A stretch of 64,000 nt of DNA from Drosophila pseudoobscura (taxonomy: Eukaryota; Arthropoda; Insecta; Diptera; Drosophilidae). Positions 58,262-64,000 of this stretch are shown here, one piece after another; position 1 is the first letter of the stretch, and each line of letters begins with the position of its first letter. Both the position numbers and the translations under genes were made by a program. The stretch is taken from assembly GCF_009870125.1 (NCBI RefSeq), contig NC_046681.1:16505001-16569000 (forward strand), given 5' to 3'. Under the pieces are notes generated by a model that was given only the letters and a program-made list of their open reading frames with translations, was not told where the DNA came from and made no database searches.

Positions 58262-60176
58262 ATGGATCCTTCCTCAAGTCTGGCCGACAAGTTGGCATCG
58301 AAAACGGCCAGTAGCAACTCGCTGGACAGCAGTTCCAAGTCGAGTTCCCTTGGCTCAAAACACGGGGGCGGCGAAAATGGTGGACTGAGGGACACACCCT
58401 TCGCCTACTTGGACGGTGAAGAGGATCAGGATCAGAAAAACGATGTTACTTACGTCTGCCCCTACCGGGGACCCGTCTTCGGAGCATTGACCATAACGAA
58501 CTATCGCTTGTACTTCCGTTCGCTGCCTCTGAGGGATCAAGGGCCGCCCGTTGTGGTTGATGTTCCGTTGGGCGTGATTGCGCGAGTGGAGAAGATTGGT
58601 GGTGCCACGTCGCGCGGCGAGAACTCGTACGGCATTGAGATATTCTGCAAAGATATGAGGAATCTGCGTTTTGCGCACAAGCAGCAGAATCATTCACGCA
58701 GAACGGTGTTTGAGAAGCTGCAGACGAATGCATTTCCGCTCTCCTACAGCGGCCGTCTCTTCGCCTTTGCCCATGCCGCGGCCAACGCTGTGAACGGCAG
58801 CGGAGGCTGGGACGGCTGGGCAGTGTACGAACCCCTTGCGGAGCTGCGTCGCCTGGGCGTGCCTAACGACATGTGGAGGGCCACCAAGATAAACGAAGCC
58901 TATGCCGTTTGCGACAGCTATCCTGCTGTTTGGGCGGTGCCCAAGGCTGCATCCGATGACTTTCTGCGTCGCGTGGCGCAATTCCGTTCCCGATGTCGTC
59001 TGCCAGTGCTCTCGTGGATGAACCCCAGAACCCAGGCAACCATAACACGCTGTTCCCAGCCCTTGGTGGGCGTGAGTGGCAAAAGAAATGCGGACGATGA
59101 GACCTACCTAAGCTACATTATGGAGGCCAATGCTCAGTCGGACAAGTTGACGATTATGGATGCGCGACCTAGCGCCAATGCCATTGCCAATAAGGCCAAG
59201 GGTGGCGGCTATGAGTCGGAGGATGCATACAAGAATGTTGAGATAAATTTCCTGAACATCCACAACATTCACGTGATGCGAGAGAGTCTGCGAAAGGTGA
59301 AGGAGGCATGTTTCCCCACCACAGACGACTCAAAATGGCAATCGGCCATCGACAACACCCTGTGGCTTAAGCACATCAGATGCGTCCTGGCCGGAGCTGT
59401 ACGGATAGTCGACAAGGTGGAGACCATGAGCACTTCGGTGGTGGTGCACTGCTCCGATGGCTGGGACCGCACGGCGCAGCTGACTGCGCTCTCCATGCTC
59501 CTGCTGGACCCTCACTATCGCACTGTTCGCGGCTTTGAGGTCCTCATCGAAAAGGAGTGGCTGTCCTTCGGCCACAAGTTCCAGCAGCGCGTTGGCCATG
59601 GCGACAACAAGCATTCCGATGCCGATCGCTCGCCGGTTTTCCTGCAGTTCATTGACAGTGTGTGGCAGGTGGGCCAGCAGTTCAACAACGCCTTCGAGTT
59701 TAATGAGCATTTCCTTATAACCATTGTGGATCATCTGTATTCGTGTCGATTCGGCACCTTCCTTTGCAACACGGAAGCCGAGCGTGTGGCCGAGGGTAAG
59801 TTCGTTTCAACTGATTATATACATCATTATGGAGGACATATTTCTTGCAGATCTTAAGCACAAGACTACATCCCTTTGGACGCACATTAACTCCTCGTTG
59901 GATCAGTATTTAAATCCCCTATTCCCCTCGTTCACGCACGGCGCTGAGCTTGTATTGCGCCCCATTGCCAGTGTGCGGGCCGTGCGGCTATGGAAGGGTC
60001 TATACTGCCGCTGGAATCCGGGACTGTGTGCACCCCAGCATGGGTGCCAACGCACACGCGAGCTGCTCTCCAAGCAGGATCTTCTCTTCAAGCATGTGAA
60101 TGAGCTGCGGCTCAAGTCGAATAATCGCAGCAACAACATGCAGACAACGACGCGACTGGCATCGCCAATGCATTAA
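58262..60176 (+). CDS. mtm: Myotubularin, phosphoinositide 3-phosphatase
   Basis: Two exons, 58262-59795 and 59851-60176, encode 619 aa, the usual MTM1/MTMR2 size. After a Ser-rich N-terminus comes the PH-GRAM domain ([24 protein letters not shown]...). The phosphatase domain follows, with [41 protein letters not shown] and the active-site loop [13 protein letters not shown], where Cys397 is the nucleophile and Asp-Arg are present, so it should be active and not one of the dead paralogues. The SID-like region and tail ([14 protein letters not shown]..., ending TTRLASPMH) complete it. It removes the 3-phosphate from PI3P and PI(3,5)P2 on endosomes. The single 55-bp intron lies near the end. 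Confidence 0.96.
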
Positions 60177-60622
60177 TAGTATTCTATTATTATTCCTCTA
60201 TACATATAATCTTCTAAATATATATTCAATGTGACCTACGAGCACTATTCCAAATATAATCAAAATAAGGTTAAACTTATCTCGAATCATAAGGACAGCT
60301 GCTGCTATCTAATGTTTCTGTTGGCGCTCCCCCTCCCTCCAACTGTTGCATGCAGCCAGCCTGTTTTCATTCATAAAATCAGTTTCCAGCAGGCGCCTGC
60401 GCCTTGGACTACGCACAGACCCCCTCCCCCCACACAGTCCACAGTCCGAATAGTCCGTAGCCTTTTGCGCCAAAATTAAAATCACATTGCTTCAGTACGT
60501 TTTCGCACGTTCATTAATGCAGTCGTGCTTGGCAACGGATGATTACTATTGAGATCTGTTCAGATTAGTTTGTTTAAAAAGGTGATTTCTAATATGTACT
60601 CGTATAAATAGTGTCCAAAACT
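60177..60622. other. Intergenic: myotubularin 3' end and glucosyltransferase promoter
   Basis: AT-rich start with TACATATAAT words (3' untranslated region), then a C-rich stretch (CCCCCTCCCCCCACAC near 60420). No open frame of note and no TATA box recognised. Confidence 0.55.
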
Positions 60623-63600
60623 ATGCCTAGTTGGTACCGTGTGGTGGTGTGGCTTTGGTGTCTTTTAAGCTGTTGCCATGGCAGGACAGAGGCTGGGACT
60701 GCGGCTGGAGCTGGAGCTGGAGAGGTACTCGTGGTCATTGCCTGTCCACCGTTGCCCCGTCGGTCGCAGGAAGGATGTTTTGCGTTGTTCGACAGTTTGC
60801 GGGAGCAGCACCAACACCTGGCGGGGGTCATCCCCGGGGATTATGTCCTCAGGTTCCACATAATGCATGAGCTATTCAATTATTGGACATTGCTGGACGC
60901 ATTGCCAGGCCAGACACGTTTGCTAAATGCGCGCACGGAATGGATTATTTGGTGTCAACACAACACGCATGTGGCCTCGCTGCGTGGCCTGCTGGAGCAG
61001 CTCCACAGCCAGGACCCAATGGAGGTGAGTTGTCCTTCCTCCTGGGATTAAACTATGCTCAATATTGACTTTCAGGCTGCCTACTACGGCCATGCCTTGT
61101 ACGACACGGAGGCCACGATTGTGCATCATTTTGCACACTACAAGAATCCCAGATGGTTCCCGTATCCCCTGCTCAGTGCCGGTGTTGTTTTCACAGGTGT
61201 TCTGCTGCGCAGGTAATGCCTTCGAGACGGTGTTGCTTTGGCTACCATCCATAACTCATAATGAAACATCCATTAACACAGGCTGGCGGAACTTGTTGCT
61301 CTTAGTGCCCAGAATGCCACCCGGCACAGTGAGTTCGCCATAGACGCCTCTCACGAGCTGGCCCGCTTCATATTCGACAACTTAACACCTGACACGGACC
61401 GGGGGCTAAAGGAGGACCCTATCGGTGGCCCCGAAGGCGAAACCTTGGAGCGGAAAATCATTTTGAAAACTGCTGCCTACATTTGTCCCACTGCACTCCT
61501 GCACTCCTCCCCCGAGACGGGAACGAGCAAGCCCGTTCCTTGTTTGTTATATGCAAAGCCAGAGATGTTTGCTGTCCTGCCATCGACTTTGGAGACTCGC
61601 CTGCAAGGGGTAAGTTTATTTATGCTGCCTGTACGCTTCCTGTTTCCCCGTTAGTGAGTGTGTGTGGATTTAACATACCATTTCTAAAGGGGGCTTTGAT
61701 TAAGATGAAGTCCCCGATTCTGCTTGCTATTTTGTCAATATTTCGATTCCCTTATTTGTTTTTGCACCTCTGCACATCAGGCAACGAGAACATATTGTGC
61801 TTTCTTTTCTGAATTCTTGAATTTCAAAGCACTCACAAGTACATTCCATTCCATTGGGTTCCTCCTCATAACAACGGACTCATAACACGACGAGCACCCC
61901 AAGCAATTAGCATTTGAAACCTCTATAACCATAAATTCTCTATCAACTTCAACTTGATTCCGATTCTCTACTGCACTCCTGTGCCACAGCAGGTGCACAC
62001 AACAGGATCGCACATCTATTTTGCAATCAAGACCTGTGCAAAATTCCATAAGGAACGTATACCAATCATCGAACGCACCTGGGCGACCGACGCCCGGCAC
62101 CGTAGATACTACAGCGATGTGGCAGGTAAGCGGCCGTTCCGTCCGTCGCCGACGACTGTCCCCCCGTTGACAATGAGAGGGCAATTAAAGCAAATGAGGG
62201 TGATGCCGGAAGGGGAAATGGCAGCCATCGTTGTACAACCCATACGTACATACGTACGAATATTTACCCATGTGTGCTACGTATGTACGTACGTGTGTGC
62301 GTGGGGCATTAACAAAAACACGATGAGGCGGAGTGACAGGCACACAAAACATACACATACATATCCACACTGGATCTGTGCTTTTCGGTCCTCATCTGCT
62401 CGTACGAGTATCCCCAATGCTACAGTTTTCCCCCATCGCAGCATCACCCTTCAGCGAGCAGTCGAACTTATTGAATATTCATTGATTTGACTTTGTGTGT
62501 TCCCTCCTGTCGCCTGTCTCCTGTCTCCTGCCCCCTGGCTTCCTCTTCCCACCCGCACTCCGTGCCATCGCACTCCGTGCCTGCTTCTCTAAACCGCAAC
62601 AGAAGTCGGCATACCGACAATCAGCACTGGGATACCCAATGTTCAGACTGGACATTGTGCCAAAACATTGGCAATTTTACAATTATCCCTCAAGGATATC
62701 ATCGAACAGAGGGACATACGCTGGCTCATGCTCGTCGATGATGATACGCTGCTTAGGTAAGTCACTGCGGGAGCTGTTTGGGTGGGCTTATGTATGCCTA
62801 TTACCACCGATGGGTTTGATTGTTAGTTGATCTACTAGCATTAGAAAGATAGATTGATATCAAAAGGAACCCAACATCAATTTATGGTCTAGGGCTGGAG
62901 GTTCTTCTGATTGGGGCAAAGAAACAAACATACTCGTATGTCCTTAAATTCACATTACAATACACATTCAGATTACTTTAAAAGATTCTTACCCATCGAT
63001 TTAAGTGCAGAACACCACTCAGTCGATCCTCCACCTTGACTCTCAGTTGAGATATTTTTATTTTCCGGCTTAATCGCATGACGGCGCATTCAATTAAAAA
63101 TATTTGTATTGATAAATCGCACTCATCCTTGCAACTGCAATTCCCTTTGCTCTCTCTCTCATCCGCACATGCCCCTGCAGCGTGCCTCGGCTGAGCGCCC
63201 TGCTGAATGGCTACAATCACACGGAGCATATCTATCTGGGGGAACGCTACGGGTATCGTCTGTACGCCCCAGATGGCTTCAACTACCACACGGGAGGAGC
63301 GGGAATTGTGCTCAGCCTGCCCCTGGTGCGGCTCGTGCTGGAGCACTGCAGCTGCCCGAGTGCCAACGCCCCGGATGACATGATACTGGGCTACTGCCTG
63401 CAGGCACTCGGAGTGGTGGCCTTGCCAGCCGCCGGGCTGCATCAGGCCAGGCCCCAGGACTACGCCAGGGAGCTGCTGCACCTTCAGCCGCCCATTTCCT
63501 TTCACAAGTTCTGGAACACGGAGCCGGAGCACACGTATCGCAGATGGCTGGGTGGCTCCGGCGGCAATCAGAGTGTGCCACAAGCGACTGACACAGATCG

Positions 63601-63700
63601 TGTGACAGTGGCTGGGGCGGTGCCCCCGCTTGGAGGACGACTGCAGTTGCCCGGTCTTACCGCTGGCCTGGGAACGGCAGAGAAGCATTTGGACCTGTAG
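60623..63700 (+). CDS. Beta-1,3-glucosyltransferase, B3GLCT type
   Basis: Six exons (60623-61024, 61076-61212, 61282-61609, 61993-62125, 62603-62756 and 63181-63700) encode 557 aa. The start MPSWYRVVVWLWCLLSCCHG is a signal peptide. The first half is the N-terminal thioredoxin-like region of B3GLCT (PRWFPYPLLSAGVVFTGVLLR). The second half is a fringe-type GT31 domain: HIYFAIKTCAKFHKERIPIIERTW, the metal-binding LVDDDTLL (across the last intron), YLGERYGYR, NYHTGGAGIVLS and DDMILGYC, then PISFHKFWNTEP. B3GLCT adds glucose to O-fucose on thrombospondin repeats in the ER. I believe the fly gene is CG9109. The C-terminus is HLDL, not the REEL-type ER-retention signal known from the human protein. 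All joins keep frame. Confidence 0.9.
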
Positions 63701-64000
63701 TCTACTGAGGTGAGTACTAATTATTATAAAAAACAAATTCACTCCGGATGGAGTTTGCTCTGCCGCTGACAGCTGAACAAAAGTTGCCACCGCATCCCAA
63801 AAACCAATCTACTGCCAGCCATCAAGCGGCTGCCAAGCACACGAATTTTCATTTTCTACAAACCGAAAGAAATTTGCAAAAAAAAAAAACAAAAATATAT
63901 AGAAAACTTGTCAGGTGTCGCGTCTGGAAGGGCCCGTGTACTTCTGTCTGTGTTGCGGCTTTCGAGTCAGTTTAATTAGTGAAAATCCTCAAATGCGGTT
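63701..64000. other. 3' flank of the glucosyltransferase gene, possible next promoter
   Basis: A donor-like GAGGTGAGT at about 63707 follows the stop, so the transcript may have a 3' untranslated intron. Near the end, TCAGTTTAATTAGTG at about 63967 has an initiator-like TCAGTT that could start a rightward neighbour outside the window. A 75-codon frame at 63748 is low-complexity and not supported. Confidence 0.35.

Noticed and set aside
61777-62184. 135-codon antisense frame
   Set aside because: It overlaps exon 4 and intron 3 of the glucosyltransferase gene on the other strand and has no domain.
1-64000. CRISPR arrays, tRNA or rRNA genes, LTR or envelope-bearing elements
   Set aside because: No regularly spaced repeats, no tRNA box pairs, no rRNA segments, and no gag/pol/env or capsid-like frames were recognised by eye.

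Overview
The window is nuclear DNA from a Drosophila species. Genes are split by 54-68 bp GT-AG introns, promoters carry the known fly core motifs (Motif 1, DRE, Motif 6, Motif 7), and intergenic DNA is rich in GT, GA, CTG and TATGTATG-type runs. The set of encoded proteins (Kr-h2, prefoldin 1, ND-51, slowmo, ade2, myotubularin and others) matches my memory of the D. melanogaster 26B region of chromosome arm 2L. The amount of divergence and the expanded gaps suggest another Drosophila lineage, perhaps the obscura group; that species guess is inference. Exon joins below were worked out by hand and every multi-exon CDS was checked to sum to a multiple of three.

Layout. 1-15.4 kb has no recognisable coding gene. 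It looks like regulatory or intronic DNA, with one good promoter-like module near 5.3-5.85 kb. From 15.4 to 28.8 kb genes are packed tightly: Kr-h2 (-), an EEF1AKMT1-type methyltransferase (+), prefoldin 1 (-), a short-chain dehydrogenase (+), a thiolase-like/glutaredoxin-like fusion gene (-), an FBXW5-type F-box/WD40 protein (+), phosphatase-1 inhibitor I-3 (-), complex I subunit ND-51 (+) and a small secreted peptide gene (-). From 30.5 to 32.4 kb lies an orphan rhodopsin-type GPCR (-), followed by a 6.3 kb gene-poor stretch. From 38.7 kb to the end the DNA is dense again: an RCC2-type RCC1 protein (-), a MADF/Myb-like protein (+) and a PIF/Harbinger transposase-derived protein (-) facing it tail to tail, a sesquipedalian-type PH protein (-), an unknown 177-aa protein (+), slowmo (+), ade2 (+) with a J-domain gene nested in its first coding intron (-), a FASTK/RAP protein (-), a decayed piece of an LRP5/6-like receptor (-), an MBLAC1-like hydrolase (+), myotubularin (+) and a B3GLCT-type glucosyltransferase (+).

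How it hangs together. Most genes are compact, divergently paired housekeeping genes, several of them mitochondrial (ND-51, slowmo, the FASTK/RAP protein, possibly the thiolase/glutaredoxin fusion). There are no operons. The most striking shared feature is a roughly 130-190 bp repeat present three times (25956, 26420, 56263). Each copy sits just upstream of a gene start (I-3, ND-51, FASTK/RAP), in the same orientation relative to that gene, and carries promoter motifs. Other unusual features are the thiolase-like/glutaredoxin-like fusion, the co-retained PIF transposase and MADF pair, an expected GC-AG intron in the methyltransferase gene, and the LRP-like pseudogene.
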